From: a virus
Length of the DNA: 37,351 nucleotides
Reading direction: 5' to 3' (one strand)
Virus record (IMG/VR): IMGVR_UViG_3300033388_004813
Span: 1-37,351 of that record
The notes beneath the pieces are model-generated. The model had not been told where the DNA came from. It did not search any database and saw only the letters and a list, made by a program, of their open reading frames with translations. Below, in pieces: positions 29,867 through 37,351 of this stretch. Within the stretch, counting starts at the first letter, position 1. The number at the start of each line of letters is the position of its first letter. Made by a program: the position numbers and the translations under genes.

Positions 29867-29953
29867 TAAAAAACCAGTATGCAGTTTTGGGGAACCACAT
29901 ACTGGTATCACAACACACACAGGAGATTTGTAAACCCTGAAGAAGAGCTTACA
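29867..29953 (-). ncRNA. Candidate small RNA ending in a terminator
   Basis: Downstream of the 29960 promoter the RNA runs to a perfect 9-pair hairpin, ACCAGTATG (29906-29898) with CATACTGGT (29881-29873), followed by six T residues. About 85 nt. It contains CTCCTGT, complementary to ACAGGAG, the ribosome site of many rightward genes. It could be a free small RNA or an attenuator before 29718. Confidence 0.55.
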
Positions 29954-29959
29954 CTTAAT

Positions 29960-29989
29960 ATTATAATATATTGACTATCCGTAAGTCAA
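29960..29989 (-). promoter_or_regulatory. Promoter, TTGACT-18-TATAAT
   Basis: TTGACT lies at 29989-29984 and TATAAT at 29965-29960. AAAAACAAC precedes the -35 as in other promoters of this phage. Confidence 0.6.
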
Positions 29990-30038
29990 GTTGTTTTTAT
30001 AGAAAAATTCATATAATGCTATAATGGTATATTCTGTA

Positions 30039-30285
30039 TTATGTTATGGCATTATTTATTTTTTTTATAGATGTTGAATAATTTCTTTCGCCATCATTAA
30101 TATCTTTTTCTGAATAATAGTAGCGTTCATTAAATTCACTTATTTTGCCTATATTAAAGGCACTTGTTGGTCTGTAACTAATAGTAACCCATCACTCTCG
30201 ATTTGGGCTACGTCCATACTTCGCAGATGGTACGTTCAGAATCATCAATTACTATTTCTTTACCATTTGGGAGTATAGTTGTCAT
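30039..30285 (-). pseudogene. NrdD C-terminal-like gene broken by two TAG insertions
   Basis: The start, MTTILPNGKEIVIDDSER, follows GAGAGG. ICEVWT runs into TAGCCCAAATCG (12 bases, 30210-30199). RVMGYY follows, then TAGTTAC (7 bases, 30180-30174), then RPTSAFNIGKISEFNERYYY. Removing both inserts gives CEVWTRVMGYYRPTSAFNIG, typical of small NrdD-like proteins that match the glycyl-radical end of anaerobic ribonucleotide reductase. As it stands the frame is broken. Confidence 0.65.
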
Positions 30286-30404
30286 TGGCATCACCTCTCT
30301 TTCTATTGCTAAGAAACATATAAATTTCCCCATAGATAATTTGCGGACGGTGAATATTGGTATCCATCCGTCCGCTTTTCAAGGAGACAAACTGTTTTGG
30401 AATG

Positions 30405-30500
30405 AAATTGAATGAAACATGAATGGGGTGAATGTTCCCTGTCCTTACGGACGGGCTTTTAAAATCAAAGACTTAAAGACTGCATCCCCAGTCTCAGTAT
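30405..30500 (+). ncRNA. Possible structured RNA upstream of terminase
   Basis: The hairpin CCCTGTCC-TTAC-GGACGGG (30439-30457 region) is followed by CTTTT. AGACTG-CATCCC-CAGTCT (30477-30495 region) is a second hairpin. Its loop can pair with GGGGTG upstream, a kissing contact using G-U only in the plus RNA. It could be a regulatory or packaging RNA. Evidence is weak. Confidence 0.3.
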
Positions 30501-30526
30501 ATTAAAATCCTCATTCACTAAAAAAT

Positions 30527-30555
30527 AAAATACAAAATAAAACATAACAAGTCAA
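30527..30555 (-). promoter_or_regulatory. Promoter, TTGACT-17-TATTTT
   Basis: TTGACT lies at 30555-30550 and TATTTT at 30532-30527. It points at the NrdD-like gene, about 240 bases away. The -35 is preceded by AAACAAC. Confidence 0.5.
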
Positions 30556-30709
30556 GTTGTTTATTGTGCTGTATTTGTAATGTGTTGTGTTGTAATGTGT
30601 TAAATGAATAAATAATTTTTAAGCAGTGTTGTTTGGTGGTTTTATCATAATATTGGGATATACAAAAAGTGAATATTGATATTTTTATTAGATTATTTTA
30701 AAAAACAAC

Positions 30710-30738
30710 TTGCATGATTTGCGGATAAGTGTTATATT
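30710..30738 (+). promoter_or_regulatory. Promoter, TTGCAT-17-TATATT
   Basis: TTGCAT lies at 30710-30715 and TATATT at 30733-30738, preceded by AAAAACAAC. It is the likely late promoter for the terminase block. Confidence 0.6.
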
Positions 30739-30777
30739 ACAAAAAAGTAATTTATAATTATAGCTATTAAACTATAT

Positions 30778-31341
30778 GTGCGGGGTTACAAGGTAGATTA
30801 TGATATAAACACCGAGGTTATGCTAGTAACAAAACACGATACATTCTATGTGAGTAAGGATGGCGAATTTGTTAATTATGCAAAAAATCAGGAATACGAC
30901 CCCCGATACTGCCAAAAACTAATAAATTATTTTAATATTTCTCCATATGATGAGAGATATATACTTGATGAAAAAAAGGGCAAGATATTCGCGGGTCGTG
31001 TTCCTAGAGAAATGCCGATATTGGCTAAGTTTTGTGCTGATATTGGTGTATCGCAGGATTTGGTTAGGGAGTGGGCGAAAGCTCATGTTGAATTTAACGA
31101 AGCATTGAATCAGGCGCGTGATATACAGGAATATATACTTGTTACGAATAGTTTATTAGGTTTATATACTTCAAACGTTGCTATATTTTCAATGAAAAAT
31201 CTTATTGGATGGAAAAATGAGCAAGATATATTCCTTGGTGGCAAGTTATCAATAGAAGGATTAATGAATCAGATAGCACAGGAAAATTCTAATGTAGACC
31301 TTTTGGAGCAGAAGAAAAAAGGATTGAAACTAATTGCCTAA
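30778..31341 (+). CDS. Terminase small subunit
   Basis: The core YDPRYCQKLINYF, then RVPREMPILAKFCADIGVSQ (helix-turn-helix) and LGLYTSNVAIFSMKNLIGW matches the gp3-like DNA-packaging small subunit. Small subunits bind the packaging site and present DNA to the large subunit. The start is uncertain: GTG at 30778 has no ribosome site, and other starts are possible. It overlaps the large subunit gene by eight bases. Confidence 0.85.
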   Translation: MRGYKVDYDINTEVMLVTKHDTFYVSKDGEFVNYAKNQEYDPRYCQKLINYFNISPYDERYILDEKKGKIFAGRVPREMPILAKFCADIGVSQDLVREWAKAHVEFNEALNQARDIQEYILVTNSLLGLYTSNVAIFSMKNLIGWKNEQDIFLGGKLSIEGLMNQIAQENSNVDLLEQKKKGLKLIA

Positions 31342-32917
31342 AACATCGCCATACAAAAAGTACAGACATAAATCTGTAATGAAAAATAAAGTTACCAAAG
31401 ATACGGCTGAAAGTGTATTTAAGTCTAAGGAAATTTTGAATAGTCAATATTGGCGGTTGAATAATTTATATTACATAATAGATAAAAATAATCGCAAAGT
31501 ACTTTTTAGAATGAATAAACCACAGGAAAAATTCTACAAAGACATGCATTATTGGAATATAATTTTGAAAGCAAGGCAGTTGGGGTTTAGTACTCTTATA
31601 GATTTAATGGCACTTGATACGGCATTGTTTAATGATAATGTATCTGTGATGATTATTGCTGATGTTCTTGAGAATGCCGAAAAGATTTTTAAGACTAAAG
31701 TAAAATATCCATATGATAATTTACCGGATGCTATAAAAGAAGCTAGAAAAGCAAAATTGGATAGTGCAAGGCATTTACAGTTTACGAATAATAGTGATAT
31801 TTCGGTTGGTATTTCTGGTAGGACTAGTACAATTGGGTTTTTGCATTTATCAGAATATGCTAAAGTCTGTTGTGAGCATCCCGAAAGAAGTCGTGAGATA
31901 AAGCTTGGTTCATTCCCAGCAGTACATCCTGGCAATCTTTTATTTATAGAATCAACAGCACGTGGTGCTTCTGGTGATTTTTATGATTTATGCAAGGAAT
32001 CACAGGATATGGGAATAAGGGGAGTGCCATTAAATAAGCGACAATTTAAGTTTCATTTTTTCCCGTGGTATGATTCAGAAACCAATAGGCTTAGCCCAGA
32101 GAGCGTTATCATAGAACCGTGGCTTAAAGAATATTTTGCCGATTTAGCTATTAAACATAACATTTTTTTAGACAAAGAACAGCAGGCATGGTATGCTATT
32201 GAATCATCATATTATGGAAGTGATGTACGTTCAGAACATCCGTCATATGCAGACGAAGCATTCCATGTTCCGCTTGAGGGTGCATATTATGCTGTTCAGT
32301 TTAGAAAAATGCGTGAAGATATACCATGCCGTATAACACGAGTTCCATATATGCCGGCATATAATGTTGATACTTTCTGGGATATAGGTGTCGGTGATAG
32401 TACTGCGATATGGTTTACGCAAACCGTTGGTAGAGAACTTCATTTTATAGATTGTTATGAAAATAGTGGTGAAGGTATTCAGCATTATGTAAATATTTTG
32501 CATGATAAAGCTGATGCTGGTAATTGGCGATATGGCAGACATATTGCACCGCACGATATAAATAAACGTGAATTTAGCAATAATGCCGATACGATTTTAT
32601 ATACTGCAAGACGACTTGGTATTAAATTTGAAATAGCTGATAATATAAGAATTGAAGATGGTATTGAGGCTACCAGGCAAATGCTTGGTGTATCATGGTT
32701 TGATGAGGAAAAATGTGCGGATGGTATAGCAAAACTCGAAGCATATCGTAAAGAATGGGATAATAAAAAAGGTATGTGGAAAGATAGACCACTCCATAAT
32801 TTTTGCTCACATTTTGCTGATGCAGTTCGTATGGGTGCTGTATCATGGAAAAAGGAATCATATAGAAGGATAATAAAGGTTACACCAAAAGAAGTTTCTG
32901 CTGTTGGATGGACGTAA
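31334..32917 (+). CDS. Terminase large subunit
   Basis: The ATPase and nuclease that drives DNA packaging. The Walker A-like KARQLGFST lies at residues 79-87 and Walker B LLFIEST at 202-208. The RNase H-like nuclease starts at DIGVGDST (350-357) and a late acidic residue is in SHFADAVRM. The start is TTG at 31334 with AAGGA upstream; the first ATG would be at 31379. 527 residues, a normal length. Confidence 0.92.
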   Translation: MPKTSPYKKYRHKSVMKNKVTKDTAESVFKSKEILNSQYWRLNNLYYIIDKNNRKVLFRMNKPQEKFYKDMHYWNIILKARQLGFSTLIDLMALDTALFNDNVSVMIIADVLENAEKIFKTKVKYPYDNLPDAIKEARKAKLDSARHLQFTNNSDISVGISGRTSTIGFLHLSEYAKVCCEHPERSREIKLGSFPAVHPGNLLFIESTARGASGDFYDLCKESQDMGIRGVPLNKRQFKFHFFPWYDSETNRLSPESVIIEPWLKEYFADLAIKHNIFLDKEQQAWYAIESSYYGSDVRSEHPSYADEAFHVPLEGAYYAVQFRKMREDIPCRITRVPYMPAYNVDTFWDIGVGDSTAIWFTQTVGRELHFIDCYENSGEGIQHYVNILHDKADAGNWRYGRHIAPHDINKREFSNNADTILYTARRLGIKFEIADNIRIEDGIEATRQMLGVSWFDEEKCADGIAKLEAYRKEWDNKKGMWKDRPLHNFCSHFADAVRMGAVSWKKESYRRIIKVTPKEVSAVGWT

Positions 32918-32918
32918 A

Positions 32919-33122
32919 ATGATTAACGAAAAAGAATTTAGAACCAAATTATATATGTTAGCGCGTGAATATAATATACCGCCCGATAACGTTTCCCGTG
33001 ATGGTAATACAAAAACTTTTTATATAGATATCCCTGGGCATATATCAACAAAACAGGCATGTGAAATACAGATGAAATTAAATATATTGTCATATAATTA
33101 CGGCGGATTACAGACCGATTAA
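32919..33122 (+). CDS. Small protein between terminase and portal, 67 aa
   Basis: Begins MINEKEFRTKLYMLAREYN. The ATG at 32919 is one base past the terminase stop. It is probably alpha/beta. Its place between terminase and portal is common for small head proteins, but no family is recognised. Confidence 0.6.
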   Translation: MINEKEFRTKLYMLAREYNIPPDNVSRDGNTKTFYIDIPGHISTKQACEIQMKLNILSYNYGGLQTD

Positions 33123-33136
33123 TAAAGGAAAATAAT

Positions 33137-35320
33137 GTGAATACGGCCAATCCAGTTGGTGCTGAAAATAAAAACGAGATGAGAGATAAGTTCGACCGTG
33201 GAGTTGTTAAAGAAAAACTCGACAAAATTATTGAGCAAAACGCACGTATTACTCAATCCAAACCAGAATTTGTTCATCTGGCATCTTATATAGACAAATG
33301 CTGGTCTGCCGCACGGTCTGCTAAAAGCGAGATTCAGAAGGAATTATATGAAGCTAAACTTCAACGGCGTGGTGAATATAGTCCTGAAAAACTAAAAGAA
33401 ATACAAGCATTTAGTGGTTCGGCTATTTTTATGAATCTTACGGCAGTGAAATGCAGGGCACTTGAGGCGTGGATACATGATGCGTTATCACCAGTTGGTA
33501 GTGAAATATGGGATATAGAACCAACACCAATGCCTGATTTACCTCCACATTTACAGACGTATATACAAGAATTAGTATATTCAAAAGAAGTGTCTAATTC
33601 ACTTGTAATGAATGGTATAGATGACCCGAAAGAATTATATGATTATTTAATGGAAAAAACGCAGGGTGAACTTGAAGCGCAGGCGAAATATGCTGCTGAA
33701 CGTATGAAACTAAAAATAAGTGACCAGTTAGAGGAAGCGGATTGGCGCGGTACTCTTTTGGAAGTGTTATCGGATATTGCTACCTATAAAGCTGGATTTC
33801 TCAAAGGACCGATTGTTAGGCGAAAACCTGCATTATCATGGAAACAGGATGAGCAGGATGGTTCGTGGAGTGCCGTAACGGAAAATAAGATTGTTGTTGA
33901 GTATGATAGAGTCGACCCGTTTGATATATATCCGTCACCGTCATCGACTACAATAAATGATGGTTATCTTATAGAACATCATAGAATGACCCGACAGATG
34001 CTTAATGAGCTTTTAAATGTGCCTGGATATGATGAAGAATCTATACGGCTTGTATTAAAAGAATATGGCGAGGGTGGATTACATGATTGGATTTGGACAG
34101 TCAATTTAAATGAGGAAGCGAGCGATACCGAACAATCTGATTTACAATCTTCACCCGATAATACCATAGATGCACTTGAATTTTGGGGTGATGTGCAAGG
34201 TAAAATGCTTTTAGAATGGGGTATGACAGATGATTTAATAAAAGACCCCGATAAAGAATACCATATTAATGCATGGAAAATTGGTAATTACATCATAAAA
34301 GCCGTTATAAATCAGAATCCAACTGGTAAAAAACCATATTATAAAACGTCATTTGAAAGAACGCCGGGCATGTTCTGGGGTAAAGGTGTACCAGAAGTAA
34401 TGAAAGACATACAGGACATATGCAATGCAACCGCAAGAGATTTAATAAATAATGAGGCTATTTCAAGTGGCCCACAGGTGGGTATTGATATGAATCAATT
34501 AAATATGGACCAGAATTATAAAGAGATGTATCCATGGAAACTCTGGTATTTTGATTCAGAGACTGGTCAAACAAGGAATACAAAAGCAATTGAATTTTTC
34601 CAACCAAATTCAAATGCAGCCGAGTTATTGACAGTCTATGATTCATTCGCAAAGCGTGGGGATGAAGTTACTGGAATCCCGGCATATACATACGGTGGGG
34701 CTGATGTTGGGGGAGGAGGCAAGACTGCGACCGGGTTGAGTATGTTAATGAGTTCAGCTTATAAAAATATAAAGTTTGTGCTTTCAAATATTGATGCACA
34801 AGTTGTTAGACCATCTGTTCAGGAATTATTCAATTTCAATATGGAATATTCTACAGACGAGTCCATAAAGGGAGACCTTAGGGTTATAGCAAAAGGTGTT
34901 ATGTCTGTCGTCGCAAAAGAACAAACAGTAATTCGCCGCAATGAATTTCTATCTGCTGTTGCTGGAAATCCAGTATTATTGCAGGTTGTTGGGATGAGGG
35001 GTATTGCGAACCTCTTGAGAGAAAGCGCTAGGTCGTTAGATATGCCTGCTGGGGATATAGTCATGTCTGAGCAAGAACTTGAGGCATTAGATACGCAAAA
35101 ACAATTAATACAACAAATCCAGCAAATGCTGATAGCTATACAAGAAGGACAGGCAAATTCAGACCAATTAGTACAAATGTTGATGCAGGTTCTTGGTTCT
35201 CAGGAGCAAGGAGGGGTTATGAACAAGGGGACTCCAGAACGCCCTAGTACATTAATGCCTGATGGTGCGAAGGCAGGTGGTGTGGAAGTAAATACTTTTT
35301 TAAATAAACCAAAGGTTTAA
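33137..35320 (+). CDS. Portal protein
   Basis: At 727 residues it fits a large phage portal. The portal forms the dodecameric channel in the capsid. Typical sequence includes FERTPGMFWGKGVPEVMKD, DICNATARDLINNE and TATGLSMLMSSAYKNIKF. The C-terminus is Gln-rich (QQIQQMLIAIQEG). The start is GTG with AAAGGAAAATAAT before it. Confidence 0.9.
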   Translation: MNTANPVGAENKNEMRDKFDRGVVKEKLDKIIEQNARITQSKPEFVHLASYIDKCWSAARSAKSEIQKELYEAKLQRRGEYSPEKLKEIQAFSGSAIFMNLTAVKCRALEAWIHDALSPVGSEIWDIEPTPMPDLPPHLQTYIQELVYSKEVSNSLVMNGIDDPKELYDYLMEKTQGELEAQAKYAAERMKLKISDQLEEADWRGTLLEVLSDIATYKAGFLKGPIVRRKPALSWKQDEQDGSWSAVTENKIVVEYDRVDPFDIYPSPSSTTINDGYLIEHHRMTRQMLNELLNVPGYDEESIRLVLKEYGEGGLHDWIWTVNLNEEASDTEQSDLQSSPDNTIDALEFWGDVQGKMLLEWGMTDDLIKDPDKEYHINAWKIGNYIIKAVINQNPTGKKPYYKTSFERTPGMFWGKGVPEVMKDIQDICNATARDLINNEAISSGPQVGIDMNQLNMDQNYKEMYPWKLWYFDSETGQTRNTKAIEFFQPNSNAAELLTVYDSFAKRGDEVTGIPAYTYGGADVGGGGKTATGLSMLMSSAYKNIKFVLSNIDAQVVRPSVQELFNFNMEYSTDESIKGDLRVIAKGVMSVVAKEQTVIRRNEFLSAVAGNPVLLQVVGMRGIANLLRESARSLDMPAGDIVMSEQELEALDTQKQLIQQIQQMLIAIQEGQANSDQLVQMLMQVLGSQEQGGVMNKGTPERPSTLMPDGAKAGGVEVNTFLNKPKV

Positions 35321-35328
35321 ATAGTATT

Positions 35329-36216
35329 ATGATTAAAGTATGTACTAGGTGTGGTATTAAAAAGGATATTAGCTGTTTTTATAAAGGTAATTGTCCCAAA
35401 GATGGATTGTCTTATACTTGTAAAGATTGTGAAAAAATATGGGTAGAGGGGAATAAAGAAAAATTAAAAAAATATTATGAGGAATATTATAAACAAAATA
35501 GAGAAAAAGCAAGAGAGTTGGCAAAAGAATATTATATATGCAATGCAGATATAATTAAAGCTAAATCAAGGCAATATTATAGTAATAATAAAGAAAAAGT
35601 ATTTGAGAGTGCAAAAAAATACTATAAAAAAAATAAAGATAAAATACTTATTGCAAAAAGGGAATATCATAAAAAAAATAAAGACAAAATAAAGAAATAC
35701 TATGAAAAAAATAAAGAAAAGATACGTGAAAAACACAAAATATATCTCAAAAAACATTATAGGGAAAATTTAGATAAATACAAAGAATGGAGTAAAAATT
35801 GGCGTATTAACAATAGGGATAGAAAAAATGAGGCTGAGTATAATCGTAGGCATAATAATCCAGAAGTTGCATTATCACATTTAATATCTGGGGATATATT
35901 GCGTTCTTTAAAAGGCAATAAAAATAGGATACACTGGGAAACTTTGGTTGGTTATACTTTGCAAGACCTAATGAATCATTTAGAATCTAAATTTCAAGAT
36001 GGTATGACATGGGAAAATCGTGGGCTTTGTGGTTGGCACATTGACCATTTTCGACCCATAAGTTCCTTTAATTTCACATCTTATGAGGATGAGCAATTTA
36101 AAAAATGTTGGGCATTATCCAACTTACAACCACTTTGGGCTTTTGATAACTTATCTAAAGGTGCAAAAATATTACCACAGCCATCACGGGAGGGGGAAAA
36201 AAGTGCTAAAACCTAA
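35329..36216 (+). CDS. HNH endonuclease with zinc ribbon and Lys-rich repeats
   Basis: CTRCGIKKD and CKDCEK form an N-terminal zinc ribbon. A long linker repeats a 13-residue unit (KEYYKKNKDKI-like) about eight times. The C-terminal HNH region reads GLCGWHIDHFRPISSF and later LSNLQPLWAFDN. It is inserted between portal and the next structural gene and overlaps that gene by 14 bases. Homing endonucleases commonly sit here. Confidence 0.85.
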   Translation: MIKVCTRCGIKKDISCFYKGNCPKDGLSYTCKDCEKIWVEGNKEKLKKYYEEYYKQNREKARELAKEYYICNADIIKAKSRQYYSNNKEKVFESAKKYYKKNKDKILIAKREYHKKNKDKIKKYYEKNKEKIREKHKIYLKKHYRENLDKYKEWSKNWRINNRDRKNEAEYNRRHNNPEVALSHLISGDILRSLKGNKNRIHWETLVGYTLQDLMNHLESKFQDGMTWENRGLCGWHIDHFRPISSFNFTSYEDEQFKKCWALSNLQPLWAFDNLSKGAKILPQPSREGEKSAKT

Positions 36217-36463
36217 TGAGGAAGTTTTGCGTGCAATAACCAATCTCAAGGGCGGTACACAATTTGGAATGTTTGAAATTTTAGAATCATGGATTAAAGC
36301 TTTATATGATAATGAAATAAAAGTAGCAATATTTGAGCCTGACATAATTGAGCGTAATTTCGCAGCGGGCAGAGTGCAAATATTAACACATGTTATGAAT
36401 GCCTTTGGAAATGCCGAATCAGAGCTTATTAAAATTGAAAATGGTAAGAAATTAAATAAATGA
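36203..36463 (+). CDS. Hypothetical protein in structural operon
   Basis: 86 residues (MLKPNEEVLRAITNLKG...). GGGAGGGGGAAAAAA precedes the GTG at 36203, and this ribosome site lies inside the HNH gene. Position suggests a head or scaffold role, but the sequence is not recognised. Confidence 0.6.
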   Translation: MLKPNEEVLRAITNLKGGTQFGMFEILESWIKALYDNEIKVAIFEPDIIERNFAAGRVQILTHVMNAFGNAESELIKIENGKKLNK

Positions 36464-36493
36464 ATATTTTGATATATTTTTGATATATAAAGT

Positions 36494-36593
36494 ACAATAG
36501 AATAGCTGGTCGGGTATTCTATTGTAAAAATCACATTTACACAGAAGATACCGACTAAAGGGTGCGTACTCGTTGCATTCCAGAGGTTAGTCG
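36494..36593 (+). promoter_or_regulatory. Structured leader before the structural gene
   Basis: ACAATAGAATA (36494-36504) pairs perfectly with TATTCTATTGT (36515-36525). CGACTAA (36552-36558) pairs with TTAGTCG (36587-36593), and GTCGGGTAT (36509-36517) can pair with ATACCGAC (36548-36555). A weak TTGATA-18-TACAAT promoter precedes it. The helices overlap, so alternative folds are likely. Confidence 0.45.
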
Positions 36594-36638
36594 TAATTTT
36601 ATTCTAACAAGCGAGATTTATTTTGAAAGGGTTTTAAA

Positions 36639-37351
36639 ATGGCAAGATTTGAGAATTTAAATGTAACAACATTGAATGTTGGTACTATTTCTGCGTTACC
36701 TGGGTTATCTGATGCAACAGACAATATTACTATAAATAGGGGTCTTATATTAACTGGTGTTGATACTGGACTTACTACTGGTGGTGTAATACAGGCTGGT
36801 ACTAATGCTGCGAACATTACCGCTGATGTTGCCGACATGAAATTTGTGTCGATGTATTTTGATAATGGTGCATCAAGTGGTGATAACCGTGGTGTGTATG
36901 TGCGGTTAAATTTAACAGGTGGTGGTGGTGGTGAATCTTTAAGAGCATATACTGTTCTTAGCGTAGCTACTGGTACAGCACACGGCGGACACATTAGTTT
37001 AGATTTAGGTACTGCTGGTTCTATTACTGGGTTGGGTGTTGGTGTGAGAAGTACATTAATGTTTCCTAACGATGTAACTTTATCTGGCGGTACATATTCT
37101 GGCGGAATGTCTGAACTGTATTTTTGGGGCGATAATTCCAGTACTACAGATATAACTGGGGTTACAGAACATTCAATTCACAGATTTGTTATTGATGGGG
37201 ATACAACTGCTAAGGCTAAAGTTCAGAATGCATTTTCCATACCGTATGCTCCATCTGGTTCAGGCACTACGAATATGCTTGATACTAATCAAGATTCTAC
37301 TGCATCTACAGATGGGTTGCGTATTCTTATAAATGGTTCGGCATATTATAT
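36639..37351 (+). CDS. Phage structural protein, partial (C-terminus outside)
   Basis: GAAAGGGTTTTAAA precedes the ATG. The sequence is glycine/threonine-rich beta (VTTLNVGTISAL, AHGGHISLDLGTAGSITGLG, ATEHSIHRFV-like TEHSIHRFVIDG). This matches a phage structural protein family of unknown exact place, possibly capsid decoration or tail/hub. At least 237 codons lie in the window. Confidence 0.75.
   Translation, partial: MARFENLNVTTLNVGTISALPGLSDATDNITINRGLILTGVDTGLTTGGVIQAGTNAANITADVADMKFVSMYFDNGASSGDNRGVYVRLNLTGGGGGESLRAYTVLSVATGTAHGGHISLDLGTAGSITGLGVGVRSTLMFPNDVTLSGGTYSGGMSELYFWGDNSSTTDITGVTEHSIHRFVIDGDTTAKAKVQNAFSIPYAPSGSGTTNMLDTNQDSTASTDGLRILINGSAYY

Larger units (their letters stand above)
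29719..30038. other. Gene-free stretch with small-RNA unit
   Basis: No gene is seen. It holds the candidate RNA and its promoter (29867-29989) and short AT-rich sequence on either side. Confidence 0.5.
30286..30777. other. Intergenic region before the terminase genes
   Basis: 492 bases without genes between the NrdD-like gene and the terminase. They contain a structured stretch (30405-30500), a leftward promoter (30527-30555) and a rightward promoter (30710-30738). A cos or pac site could lie here (inference from position only). Confidence 0.5.

Overview
This is a low-GC, tightly packed stretch of a tailed double-stranded DNA phage (Caudoviricetes). The evidence is a terminase small/large pair, a portal protein and the start of a structural gene at the right end. 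Upstream lie dozens of very small genes, several DNA methyltransferases, a MoxR-type ATPase, a lytic transglycosylase and many homing endonucleases. Nearly every gene has a strong AGGAG/GGGGG ribosome site, and promoters look like TTGACA-17-TATATT. Both suggest a bacterial host with housekeeping-sigma promoters and Shine-Dalgarno initiation, so Bacteroidota is unlikely. A remnant of an anaerobic ribonucleotide reductase (NrdD) tail hints at anaerobic hosts. No integrase was seen. The host cannot be named from sequence alone.

Layout. (1) 1-14593, leftward: early/accessory genes, mostly 40-120 residue proteins (zinc ribbons, Cys-rich proteins, small membrane proteins), with an HNH endonuclease, a MoxR AAA+ ATPase, an MT-A70 methylase overlapping a PD-(D/E)XK nuclease under its own promoter and operator, and a Lar-like protein. 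(2) 14594-15347: divergent control region with an inverted-repeat array and opposing promoters. (3) 15348-27353, rightward: an HNH gene with an amber codon, small genes, a HAD phosphatase, two metalloprotease-like proteins, a methyltransferase, a DnaB N-terminal-domain protein, and a second methyltransferase carrying an antisense LAGLIDADG gene, an intein and a 6-base TAG insertion. A terminator follows. (4) 27603-30285, leftward: DUF2158 protein, two structured RNAs (one a very short tmRNA-like RNA), zinc ribbon, transglycosylase, a candidate small RNA and a broken NrdD tail. (5) 30710-37351, rightward: terminase, portal, another HNH insertion and a partial structural gene.

Most noteworthy: a 139-nt tmRNA-like RNA with no room for a tag reading frame; short insertions starting with TAG placed exactly between conserved codons in the methyltransferase and NrdD genes; a homing endonuclease lying antisense in its host gene, in codon register, with the host frame kept open across it; three candidate small RNAs each beginning at a near-consensus promoter; and two ~120-nt RNAs that share terminal helices.

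All product names come from reading motifs by eye. No database search or folding program was run.
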